Of a stretch of 64,000 nucleotides of DNA, positions 22,176 to 33,570 are shown piece after piece. The DNA lies in assembly GCA_026874595.1 (NCBI GenBank), contig CM049310.1, positions 30,693,558 through 30,757,557 of the forward strand, in the 5' to 3' direction. The first letter of the stretch is position 1; each line of letters opens with the position of its first letter. A program made the translations under genes and the position numbers. The notes below the pieces were generated by a model. The model was not told the origin of the DNA, did not search any database, and saw only the letters and a list, made by a program, of their open reading frames with translations. This DNA is from Sipunculus nudus (Eukaryota; Annelida; Sipuncula; Golfingiida; Sipunculidae).

Positions 22176-23699
22176 AGCTGACTGAAAGTCATCTGAGCTA
22201 TAGCGATCACTCTTTGTCCGTCGTCCGTCCGTCCGTCCGGCTGTCCGTCAATAGGGCACAAATCGTAACCGCTTGACCTGGAATCTTCTAACTAAAATCT
22301 CCTTCGAAACCTGACATTAGGTCTCTGTAACTCATATTTTCTGAGCTATGGGGCTCGTAAGTACCCCTCACAATGATTTAAAATATTGATGAAAAAAGCT
22401 CAAATATTTGAATAACTAATGCATTGATCACCATGATTCTTTGCTTGAAAATTGATCATGAAGAGTTAAATCAGTTTCTGAAAACTGGTGGCGCCACCTG
22501 TATTTTTCTAATTTTTAACGATTTTTTTCTCTATTTTTGATACCTTGAACGTAGCTGTCATCTGTCAACAGGGCTAAATTCGTAACTGCTTGACCTGGAA
22601 TCTTCTAACTTGACGTCAAGGGAGGTCCATGAACAGTCTCTGTGGAAACGTGAAATTAGGTCTCTGTTACCCATATCCTCCGAGCTTTAGGGCTTGTAAG
22701 TACTCCTCAGAATAATGAAAAATTTGATACAAAAACTCAAGTATCTGAATAACTAATGCATTGATCACCATACTTCTTTTAATAAGTATCGGTCATGGAG
22801 TGTCCCATCAGTTCCTGCGAACTTTTGGCGCCACCTGTATTTTTCTAACTTTTACGAATTTTTTCTCTATTTTTTAAACCTTTATGTCATCTGTCAACAG
22901 GGCACAAATCGTAACCGCTGGACCTGGAATCTTCTTACTTGACATCCATGGAGGACCATGAAAAGCCTCTGAGGAAATGTGAAATTAGGTCTCTGTTACC
23001 CAATATCCAATGAGGTAAGGGGCTCGCAAGTACCCCCTAGAATAATTAAAATTTTGTTCAAAAGCTCCAGTATCTGAATAACTAATGCCTTGATAGCCAT
23101 TAATCTTTGGATATATATTGATCATGGAGTGTTCCAACAGTACCTGCAAACTTGTGGCGCCACCTGCATTTTCTAAATTTATTGATTTTTTTTCTCTATT
23201 TTTTAAACCTTTATGTCATCTGTCAACAGGGCACAAATCGTAACCGCTGGACCTGGAATCTTCTTACTTGACACCAAGGGAGGACCATGAAAAGTCTCTG
23301 TGGAAATGTGAAATTAGGTCTCAGTTACCCAATATCTTACGAGCTATGGGGCTCGTAAGTATACCCTTGGATTATTAAAAAAATTTGTACAAAAGCTCCA
23401 GTATCTGAATAACTAATGCCTTGATAGCCATGAATCTTTGGATATATATTGATCATGGAGTGTTTCATCCGTTCCTGCAGACTGGTGGCACTATCTGTAT
23501 TTTTTTTCAATTTTTTATGCATTTTTCTTCCATTTACGAGACCTTTAAATAAAATGGAGACCTTTCCAAAAGCCCACTGAAACCCAATTCTTAGGACTCT
23601 TCACCAAATTCATGATTTTTTTCGCATTCTGGCAGTCATTTTGCTTATTGTTCAACATTCCTTGAATCCAGCTTAGCGTCATGGCCCATGGGCCACTAG
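22176..23699 (+). mobile_element. Helitron-like (pearl/HINE-like) non-autonomous element inserted in the LINE
   Basis: It starts AGCTGACTGAAAGTCATCTG followed by GATCACTCTTTGTCCGTC and a (CCGT)n tract. Next come about four tandem units of 317-330 bp, each with GGGC(A/T)(C/A)AAAT, GACCTGGAATCTTCT, GAAATTAGGTCTCTG and TGGCGCCACCTG. The end is the perfect 14-bp palindrome TGGCCCATGGGCCA (23682-23695) followed at once by CTAG (23696-23699). The flanking LINE bases are AAAA on the left and TTTT on the right, with no target duplication. A 3' hairpin, a CTRR end and insertion between A and T are the known Helitron hallmarks. The 5' end lacks the usual TC. Confidence 0.72.
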
Positions 23700-24064
23700 T
23701 TTTCTGTTATCTAATTTTTTTCAAAGATTTTTCCTGATATATTTTTTCTTTCATTATACTCTCAGACTAAAAAAATTCAGTGTTATTCATTGAAAGTTTA
23801 TTTTATAGTGGTTTTCTTTTTATTTCTTTTCTCAATATTCAGGAAGTACTTCGTTCTCCTTTTTCCTTGTTCATACCAATCAACACATGATCGCACTATT
23901 AACCCTTCTATATACTGCTCGTAAAACTGTTCGTATTCTTTTTCCCGCTGCTCATATGTCGCCAGACTCGTATGTGTAACTTTTTTAAGTTTCTTTTCTG
24001 CTTCCGCTAAATTTTGGTCTAAGGTATCTAATTTCTTTGTATTATTCTTCTGTTTTCTCTTTGA
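23700..24064 (-). pseudogene. L1-like ORF2 fragment: linker between endonuclease and reverse transcriptase
   Basis: The minus-strand frame reads KKLDTLDQNLAEAEKKLKKV, then a coiled-coil-like Glu/Lys/Gln-rich stretch, then VDWYEQGKRRTKYFLNIEKR. The latter is the conserved (R)xxWxExGxxxTKYFxNLEK block that precedes the RT in L1-type elements. Stops follow before the junction with the inserted element at 23699. Confidence 0.8.
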
Positions 24065-24680
24065 CTATTCAATTGTAATATCCTTTATTTTATATTTCAA
24101 ATATTCCCACCAACCTTTTTCGTACATAGTATCTTTATCCTTTTCAGGAAGTTTTATTACATCGTTTTTTATAAGCTTCTTACAATCATTATCATTTAAT
24201 AAAGAGTTATTGAATTTCCAGTTTGATGGGCCGCGTTTAGCATTAAGCACAGACCCTACAGTACATGTAACTGCCAAATGATCACTTGATATGGCTTGTT
24301 TTACACTTACATGTTTAATGCGAGGATTTAATCATTAGACATCAGAATCATATCAAGTCTGCGTTGACGCAGGAGCGTTTTTGACCTCCAAGTATATTGA
24401 CAAGCATTAGGGTTTCTAATTCTCCATATGTCAATTAAATTCCACCATGCTGCCAATAAGTGTAACGCTCCTCGTGCGAGGAGTGTACCACAAGAAAAGA
24501 AACATAAGCCGTCCCATTGTTCTCTCCATTGTTGCCGAATATCTTTAGTAACGTGAGTCTCTTTTATAAGGATAACATTTTCTTTACCTTTATTATCTAA
24601 TAACCAATGAAACATTTCTTTCTTATTCTTTTGTACCTAAGCCCCCTCACATTTAAAGTAATAACTTGAAAACTTGGCAT
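24065..24680 (-). pseudogene. L1-like ORF2 fragment: AP-endonuclease domain
   Basis: The start reads MPSFQVITLNVRGLR, the usual opening of L1-type endonucleases. After a frameshift it continues with NVILIKETHVTKDI, the catalytic-Glu region (ETH), on to DGLCFFSCGT. The next recognisable part is NPNACQYTWRS and RRLDMILMSND, then SSDHLAVTC near 24270-24300 with the catalytic Asp-His. The central part (the GDFN-type segment) is missing. The deletion junction at 24468-24483 carries a perfect short inverted repeat (CTCCTCG, TG, CGAGGAG). Confidence 0.8.
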
Positions 24681-27600
24681 GAAAGTATGTGTGTAAACAG
24701 TGTGTATATTATTTTCCCGACACCTAACTGGATATCTTTTCCTCTTCTGACCATGTTTTATGTTGTATTTTGTTAAATATTGTTGATTGCTACATTGTTT
24801 AAATACACTGAATTTAAATCGATTTTCATATCTATGTATATATTAAATTTGGGTGTGGTTGTTATAATCGTTATAGTTGGCACGTTCCGACTATCTTGCA
24901 ATAATTACATATATTTGTGTCATGTTCGTCATGTCAAGCCATGTCATGTTGCCAAGGAGAATATCTCCAGTCAAACGGGCAAGCAAATCTACCGAGAAAG
25001 ACTTCTCATATGGGAATTTACCAAGATCTGTCCAAAGATAATTCTATGCAAATATTTGATTATGCTTGTTTTTCAAATGTTGCTATTCGTAACCAAAAGA
25101 TTTGTAAAATTTGTAAAAAAAAACACAGAATCAATCGGCACATCTACAATAAAGTATAAACCATATACGTTGGTGTTTACTCACGTTTTCCGAGTACTAT
25201 TCATTTTCGTAATCATTTGACAGCGCCCACCTCTACAAAACCTTTAATATGAAGTTTCCCGTTAATTTTTGAACCACTGGAGTAACATCATTCCCTTTGC
25301 GCCACGTAGGCAGCCGCACTTAATAGACAGGAAGTCAATGTTATTCGACAAATGTCAGATCGTGAATTACCAAGTTGGCGGTGAGCTGTTATATCACATC
25401 GGAGTTTTATATTACATTTATATTTGTATCTCTTTTGATATTAAAGAACAGCCCCGGATTTTGTAAAGAAAAACTTCGGAATTAATTAAGCGCCCGCCCC
25501 ACAAGATCGGTCTTTAATTTGCGAAACTTCCCTCCAACAGGTACAAGGCGGTTGTCACCATAGTGCAGGCGTTCTCCTCCACTCTGTTTTAATTGACTGT
25601 CATAAAACTGTGATAACACCCCTTGAATCAAACTTTTAGGAAGTTAGGAGTCATGAATAGAACATTCATATTACTCCCACTCTGTAGTGAAAATTTCAAT
25701 TCTTGTTTGACAAAAAACATTAGAAGACAGTTTGATCCGCATTCACCTGTGTGAAGTAGGGCAGGTTGGTTGTTCTGATTTGTCGCATTGAGGTCGTATC
25801 ATTAATATACATGTATAGAGGCTTTAGAGCCCCCTGACCCGGGCGTGACATTCCACTGAATTTGAAATTGCAGTCGAAGGGCCTTGGAATATAAATAGTG
25901 TTTCAATTTTTTCAAGGAACTTTACCACGTTCTGCCTGGATGTCAAGCTTGAACTTCCCAATTTTAATGAAAGTGTAAGACTTCTGAGCTTCTAAAATAC
26001 TAATCCCGTCTCCACTGTGATCTCAATGCCCGGCCTCCCTCAGATAGCCCGTGAGTGCCTGTTTTGATTGGAATGAAAAGATATCTCCGTGTAATCATGA
26101 CGATGTGTGCCCCCCCCCCCCACATTCACAAAAAATTAATTTGTTTTTCATGATTTCAATTTCATGACAAAACAAATGAGCTGTCCCTGAGAAATCTGAC
26201 CTTATCGTGTTAATGTTAGCCCATAAAAACGCATTTAATGACTAGCGCGATGTGGAAAACTGTTGTGCCGCCGTCGGCGGTTATCCTAATATATATGTTT
26301 TTAAGTGGTAAAAATCTTCACGTCACAGGTGCTGAGGCACTTTTTTCCGCCCCGTAACACTAGAAGCATTAACACCATTTCAGCTCTCTGACATCATAAT
26401 ATAAAATGTCTACGACCAACGCGCTTCCTGTCCTAGAGTGCCCTAACGAGTGCCTCCGGCGAAAATAGAACGTTCTTTAAGGCTCTATATGGAATATGGA
26501 TGCAAATATTTTCGTCAATACTGACAACCTCATGGCCTACAATAACGCAGTCACTAGACGTAAGTCAGACCAATCGTTAGCTTTTTATTATACTTTCTAA
26601 CAACATCTTGCATGAGCGAGAGAACTCAGCATAACGGTAAATTCCTCTGCATATCTGTTGAATTTCAAACAAAATGAAATCAAGCATGGCTCGTACGGCC
26701 GGGTTACTGGACGGCAGCCCACTTGTACACGACACAGGAAATGACTCGTTACAAAAGAGACGGAGTTTCAGTTTTGGTATGACTTCAAATGCATTCTTTT
26801 TGTGATAATTCATTATTTGTATCCTAATATTAAGATTATGGACTAAATAAATGCAACATGAAGGAAGAACACCACAGTGCACTTCCCATATGGCATGTAT
26901 CACGACTCAAGTGAGGCTTACCACCCCAATATAAGTTCATGCTGAGTCGGGTAATCACTGCTAAAGAACTATATGGCACAGCAGCCTTATTTTAGATACC
27001 CACAAAGAACCTAACAGAAACTGACAGTCTGTGCAGTGTGCACGGCCAGACGAACAGCCTGACAGGCCAGAACTATAGGTCAAATGACTAATAAACATGT
27101 CTAAAGTTCAGAAGCTGAAAGGATAAAAATATGATGATTTTAGTGCAGGAATTTCTCATGTAATTACAAATAAAAAACATATACGTTTATTGTTCATTTA
27201 AACCAGAACATTTGCAATCGGAGTTTGGACAAACCACACGATGTTAATCGGCGGACTTTTCAAACTCAAGACAAATAAAGATAAACTGAGAAAGAGGCAA
27301 CACTTTCAGAATTTCAGGGCTTAGATTAGGGAATGATTGAACATCTGAGTGGTCACTGGGAAAACAATGGTAAAATAAAAAAAAAATATTATTATTTGAC
27401 GACAGTACTTCTTTACAGTTTGCTTCGTAAATTGCGTAAAACTAAGGAACAGATGTTGTGGCTCACGTTTTTTGGACATTTTATATCCCATAAGGCAAAA
27501 GTAAATAGGGAAAGGAAACCGATACCAAACTGTCACAGATATTGTATGCTTCTTCTTGTGGTAAAAAATCATAATCTTGGAGTTGACATTTAACTTGCAC

Positions 27601-28185
27601 ACTTTTTGATTAAGATATGTGTGTAACACGAACCAACTGTGGTGTACCTAAGTAATTTTAACAGGAAAATAAGGCCGTTAAAAAATATTACAACAACTGA
27701 ACTAAAAATGTTCAGGGGAATTCATCATTTTATTGTCTTACAAATTGACTAATGTATTTGAACAAGAAATCGCAATATCATATTTCTCATATAAGTAAAG
27801 TGTGAACGTCACTCAGTAAAACAAGAATCCGCAGGTGCTATTAAGTAGGTCACTTTTAGTATATATTGTATCATGTATAACAATTCCTTTCGTATAAGTA
27901 AATACTGATAAATATCTATGATATTATGGAAATTGCTAAACACTTGATGCATCTGAAAGAGAGGTCTCATTTGGAACAAAATATCTTTGGAAATGAGAGC
28001 TCAAATTCTCGAGTCCGGGTCTTACTGATTCATTACTTCAGGGAATAAGATACATTTTTGACAGTCTGTAATAACTGTAATTGTTGATTAACTGTGTACG
28101 TTTCACGCTATCGTAAAACCTGCTTATGTCAGCATTTATAGAAAAATACGCGCTTTCAAACAGCGTATTAGTTATACAAGAGAGC
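24681..28185. other. Intergenic stretch, no supported gene
   Basis: Frames at 24780-25220 (+), 26577-26903 (-) and 27321-27629 (-) are the longest, and none shows a domain. A C run lies at about 26110-26120. There is also CpG-richer sequence at about 26240-26470 with no exon that I can assign. Confidence 0.4.
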
Positions 28186-29745
28186 AAATGACCCATGGGT
28201 CATGAATATCAGCTGAATTTGACATGTGATGCATCTATTAATAATTGATGTTATGATTTGGTGAAAAATATTCGTAAAAAAACCTTGCACGAAGGGTAGA
28301 ATGACTTCCAGAGTGATCCAAAATCATGTTTTCCCCTCATAATCTTTAGAAAATAGTAAGAGTAACCTTATGTAAGTTTTCCAAGACGATTTTACTAGGC
28401 ACTCCCTGGATGCTAAGTTAGAAGGTTCTATGTTTCTTGGGTCTTGTGTCCATCTGACCTATAGGGTACTCAAATCATGCTGTTTCACATAGCTCACAGA
28501 ATGTTCATCACAATTACCTGACTTTAGATGTGAAAGGAGACATTACAATGACCTCCTTTACACTAAGAAAGGGATTTCTCGATCCTGTCTGACTTTCTGC
28601 GGTTCAATATCAGGTTTTCTAAAATCTGCTCATAGCCCACAGAATATAGGTCACAGAGTCCTAATTTCAAGATAAAAGGAGGCTTGCCAAATTTTGTGCT
28701 ATGTTTTTTTTTGTGCTCCTAATCATATTTTTGGCTGGCGCTTGCAGATTATAGGTAACCATGCCCTAGTTTCAGGTTTCCAAGGAATTTTGGCCAGATT
28801 CTCCTTGAATATTGTGTTATAATATTCTAGGCCTAACAATTACAATGTGAGCCCTGTCTGACTGTCTCGGTGCTCAAAATAATGATTTTGGCCAGTCGCT
28901 CAAAGGGTATAGGTCATCATAAACTTATTTCAGGTTTCTATGAAAATTTCCAAAAGACTTCCAAGGATATTACATTAGTAGATTCTAGGACTAACGAACA
29001 CAATTTGTGCCCATCTGACATTCAGGGTTCTCAAATCATGTTTTTCTCCTGTAGCTCACAGAATATAGTTCACGGTGACCTTATTTCATGTTACCAAAGA
29101 CATTTATCCAGGACCTCCCTGAATGTCACATTAGAAGATTCTAGGCTTAATGATTAAAATTTGTGCCCCGTCTTCCTCTCTGGGTGCTCAAAATTGTGTT
29201 TTCGGATATTTACTCACAGAATATAGGTCACTATGATCTAATTTTAGGTTTCTGAGAATATTTGTCTAGGACCATCCTAGATGTACAGTAAGAAGTTTCT
29301 AGGTCTGACGGTTACAGTTTGTGCCTTGTTAACGTCCGGAAGGTCCAAAAAAATCTAGAAGAATTAGAATTAAAAAAAACAGGTGGCGCCACCAGTCTTC
29401 AGCAAATTTTGAAACACTCAAAGACCAATTAGCATGGGAAGAATCATGGCAATCATTGAATTGTTTTTTTCAGATAATGGAGTTTTTGTATCAAATTTAA
29501 ATTATTGGGTGGGGGGGGGGTACTTATGAGCCCCATAGCTCAGAGAATAAAAGTTGCAGTGACCTAATTTCAGGCTTCCATGGAGATATTTTATGTAACT
29601 TCCTGGATCCTCAGTGAGAAGATTCTAGCGGTTACGACTTGTGCCCTGTTAACGGACTGACAGACAGACGGAAGACGGACAAAGAGTGATCACTATGTCT
29701 CAGATGACTTTCATTCAGCTGAATTCAAACAGGTATGTTGGCATC
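28186..29745 (-). mobile_element. Helitron-like (pearl/HINE-like) element, minus orientation
   Basis: On the minus strand it starts with CAGCTGAATGAAAGTCATCTG and GTGATCACTCTTTGTCCGTC, nearly the same as the start of the element at 22176. It includes one 325-type unit with GGTGGCGCCACC (near 29382), then a run of about 157-bp units. TTCTAGGCCTAAC-type blocks at about 28827, 28983, 29140 and 29297 give the period. The other end has the perfect palindrome TGACCCATGGGTCA (28189-28202) beside ATTCATG and CAGCTGA, as in the other copies. The frame at 28870-29157 is a repeat product. Confidence 0.7.
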
Positions 29746-31789
29746 GATGAATGTTTATTGAATTACTGCTTTTGAAAACTCGAATTCCAATGTGTCGTAG
29801 TTAATTTAGATTACATTCTCAGCTTTCAGAAAACGTAGCTGTCAAGGGGTCACAGAGCAATGGTTTGTAATACAAGGAGCGGGAAAGAATAACCCGTGCG
29901 GTGCTAACACGCGCTTATGAAGGCACGGGTTATATCCATACATCCATATTTTTTATAGGGACATGCGGCTAGGTCTTGTCAGGTCTACTGAATTCAGAAA
30001 ATGGACACTGTGACCTATATGGTCCGCGTTACGTGGCGTACCACGTGGCAGCACCTCCGAAGTTTCGACTGTTGTTAGTATAAATAAAAGCAGATTTCTT
30101 AAGAACGGCTCGACGGCCTTTCATTACATTCCATATGGTTGTTGACCTTACAGAACTTTGAATACAAGATTTTTACATATTTTACAGTTTTTTTAAATAT
30201 GACGGATGATACCCTTTGGACCATCCTTCAAATCACCGGTCAAGATAAGATTTCTCAGCAGGTCTTAAATGAGGTCACTGTGGTTTACATTTTCCGAGTT
30301 ACGATACAAAACATGAGTTTTAGTAGTAAAGAGCTAAGACTCTTTGTAGTAGAAATGCAAATAAATGGCCAGGGAAGTTTGGCTGGATTGTCGTGATATT
30401 TTGAGCGCCGACTTGGAACTTTAACTTTAAATATATAGCAGATGACTGTTTAAGCGAACTATCAATATCCATCCTAACGCCGGCCACCCGCCTACCCATA
30501 TATAATCTTAAGAAGTTTATAAGTCTCGCCGCCCGGCGAGCGCTCGTACTACCGAATTCCGTGCAGATAACCAGAATTTGCCGGTTATTTTGGTCACTAT
30601 CTGATGTTATCTCCATTACTGTTATATGCATCAGGAATGATAAAAAGGGGAAAGATGGGTTGATCTTTTTTCTTACCGTCAGCACATCCACCGAATTTTC
30701 CGGCCGGCTTTAAAATCGGATGGAAAATCAATTTTCAAGGATGTTTGCAGCCAATTTTTTTTCTGCCGGATTTTTTAAAATTCCGGGCGGAAACACCTCC
30801 AAATGTACCGATTCTACCCGATTTTTCCAGCCAGCAAAAAACTAAAGTTAACCTTCTCACTGCTTTCCCCGTACTTCACCTGTCATATCATGGTCAACTA
30901 TACCTTATAGAATAAGAGTTATCAAATGGGTATAGACTTAAATAAATTATTTTCAAAATGGCTCTTCTATGGAGCTTGCTTCTTTCATGGACTTGGATAC
31001 ACTATGTCTTTTATTGAACACCTTAGGAGAGGGCCCTGCTATCAGCACCATAACCAAACTAATATTGAACAGTAGACTAGTATTTGTAATCTTTTTGTGA
31101 AGAAAAATGTATTTCAGGTGTTTTCGTAGATAAGTCTAAATATTAACACTTAAGTTTCCAACATTATAGCTAATGGTTAGCAATTCCTTAAAGTAAGAAA
31201 AATGAAATGAGTATGAATTGATCTTAATTACTTTAAATGGCATATCCATATCACATTTAATTATATCGATAAAAATCTCAGGTTTGTAAATATGTTAGAG
31301 CCAAAAATATATTTTTCACCTTTTTTCCTTATAATTCGAAAAAAATTATATTCCATTGATATTCTCAGTGTCACGCACCAATATACACAGAGTTAACATA
31401 AGATCCCTGGGTCGCTGTTTTAGAATGACGGGGTACGCCTGTCAGTCCGCCTCTTAAGCTAAGATTCCTTATGTACGGAATGCGGGATGCTATTCACGAA
31501 ACAAATAAGGCGCAATTCCTTATGCGCGGATCCGGCACGCGGAATGCGTATCCGGCAAAACGAATCGCTACATTTAATTATAATTATAATATTTATTTAT
31601 AAGTCACATGTTATTGCTAAACGTGGTCGAAATGTGGCTGCCAGAAGTAATATCAAAACGTTTATTGAGTTTTGGTTTTTATCCGGACAAGATTGACGAT
31701 TTACCATTTTATTGTATATATGTTTAATACAAGAAAAAAAAATCCTCTTGACTACATAATCTGGTGAATTTTGTTCTGTATATTTATAG
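29746..31789. other. Intergenic stretch, no supported gene
   Basis: Frames at 30139-30396 (+) and 30320-30691 (-) are unsupported. At about 30680-30850 several words built on CCGGC/GCCGGA and TTTTAAAAT recur in both orientations, suggesting a degenerate inverted-repeat element. Confidence 0.35.
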
Positions 31790-31979
31790 CAATCTCGTGA
31801 AAATAAACCTAAGTGAAAATCTACACGTTAAATTCCAAGTCAATAGTGACAAATGTATGACTAGTGAAAATAAGAAAGATAACAATAATTATTCAATGCC
31901 AAAGTTAAAATCTATTTATGATCCCGTTTTAAAATCTGTCAATGTGGTCCTGAGTAGGGCAAAACTGTTTGATGCATAA
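31790..31979 (+). CDS. Possible terminal exon of an unidentified gene
   Basis: A pyrimidine-rich tract ending TATTTATAG (31789) precedes an open frame. It reads NLVKINLSENLHVKFQV, continues through a Lys/Asn-rich stretch to SIYDPVLKSVNVVLSRAKLF, and stops at 31979. An AATAAA at 32193-32198 could end the transcript. There is no upstream exon partner and no recognised domain. The AT-rich setting makes chance a serious alternative. Confidence 0.2.
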
Positions 31980-32785
31980 GGTGACCTCTGGTGGGGAACG
32001 ATGACACTTTACTGCTAACATATATCCCGAAACGCGAAGAATATATTCAATACATATATCCCATGTCAATTATGTATTATCAAATGATACGGCTTTAAGA
32101 ACAGATCAGACATAATCCAATTTTATGTGGATAAAATATTATAAACTTCATACCATTATCGAACGTATGTAGGATCTTTTGTCATATGATAAAATAAAGG
32201 CAACTGAAGTTTCTTTGCTAGAATGTAGCGGTTCATTTATAATATATAAACGAATGTAAAATAAATGTCTGATTTTACTATATAACAAGGTTATGGGACG
32301 CCACCTTGTTATAACAAAACAACGTATTGATCAGATTCAATGCAAGGTGTTGTATTAAGACCCAGTGGAATTACGAACAATGACAGAATGCACGTGTTAT
32401 CAGATCTGTATAACTTTTAAGCTGTTACACTGGAGTATACACTGGAGGGAAGAGAAGACGGATACATTTAAGCTGTTGATTCTTAATACACTGTAGGGAA
32501 TAGAAGACGATTTTCCGTTGAAAGCTGTGGTGAGTGGATATGGTTAACGTGATAGCTACTGTTAAATCCTGTCGTTCTGTGATGTTGTAAACTTGTAGCG
32601 TAATTTTAATGCCCTCCCCCGAGTATCGGAATTTCATGTTTCTCTTTCTGTGCAAATGGTCGAGCCAGATATGTCATTGTAATGTTCAGAAAACTTCAGT
32701 TGTTGCTGTCCTCAACAATCATACTGGTTACGACCTGATATAGATTAAAATGAATATTGTTGAATATGTACAACATTATTAAGAA
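31980..32785. other. Intergenic stretch, nothing recognised
   Basis: Only two AATAAA hexamers (32193 and about 32258) and short frames. Confidence 0.4.
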
Positions 32786-33539
32786 AATTCCTATTGATCA
32801 CATCTCAAGATCAACCCTACTGATCACGTCTCAAGATAAATCCTACTGATCACGTCTCAAGATAAATCCTACTGATCACCTCTCAAGATAACTTCTACCG
32901 ATCACGTCTCAAGATAAATATTACTGATCTCGTCTCAAGATAAATCCTACTGATCACGTCTCAAGATCAATCCTACTGATCACGTCTCAAGATAAATCCT
33001 ACTGATCACATCCCAAGCTCAATCCTACTGATCACGTCTCAAGATAAATCCTACTGATCACATCTCAAGAAAAATACTCCGGATCACGATATAATTTTAA
33101 TCCTACTGATCACGTCTCAAGATAAATCTTTCTGATCACATCTATAGATAAATCCTACTGATCACATCTCAAAATAAATCCTACTGGTCACGTCTAAAGA
33201 TAAATCCTACTGATCACGTCTCAAGATAAATCCTACTGATCACGTCTCAAGATCAATCTTACTGATCACGTCTCAAGATAAATCCTACTGATCACGTCTC
33301 AAGATAAATCTTTTTGATCACATCTATAGATAAATCCTTCTGATCACATCTCAAGATAAATCCTACTTAACAAGTCTCAAGATAAATCCTACTGATCACG
33401 TTTCAAGATAAATCCTACTGATCACGTCTCAAGATCAATCCTACTTATCACATCTCAAGATCAATCCTACTGATCAAGCCTCAAGATAAATCCTACTGAT
33501 CACGTATAAAGAAAAATCCTACTGATCAAATCTCACGGC
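32786..33539. repeat. 26-bp minisatellite, about 29 copies
   Basis: The unit TCCTACTGATCACGTCTCAA plus GATAAA repeats almost without interruption. It contains the palindrome TGATCA in nearly every copy. Variant units (CACATCTATAGATAAA, GATCAATC) recur at intervals. Confidence 0.95.
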
Positions 33540-33570
33540 CGAGAGAGAGAGAGAGAGAGAGAGGGAGAGA
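33540..33570. repeat. (GA)n microsatellite adjoining the 26-bp array
   Basis: GAGAGA run with one GGG interruption directly after the last minisatellite unit. Confidence 0.9.

Larger units (their letters stand above)
18880..24680 (-). mobile_element. Degenerate L1-like (APE-type) non-LTR retrotransposon, interrupted by two insertions
   Basis: Reading the minus strand from 24680 down, recognisable ORF2 parts follow in the expected order: endonuclease start, SDH motif, linker, reverse transcriptase with WRPISLLN, DFAAAFDSIDY and YADD, post-RT region, and a C-terminal CSYC...HLFCGC knuckle. Frameshifts, stops, a deletion in the endonuclease and two inserted elements (about 20724-21880 and 22176-23699) make it non-functional. 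No ORF1 was found upstream. Confidence 0.85.

Noticed and set aside
24780-25220. 146-codon + frame upstream of the LINE
   Set aside because: Ile/Val/Lys-rich AT-driven composition; opposite in orientation to the LINE, so not its ORF1.
26577-26903. 108-codon minus frame
   Set aside because: No domain or splice evidence; left unannotated although a decayed transposon protein is possible.
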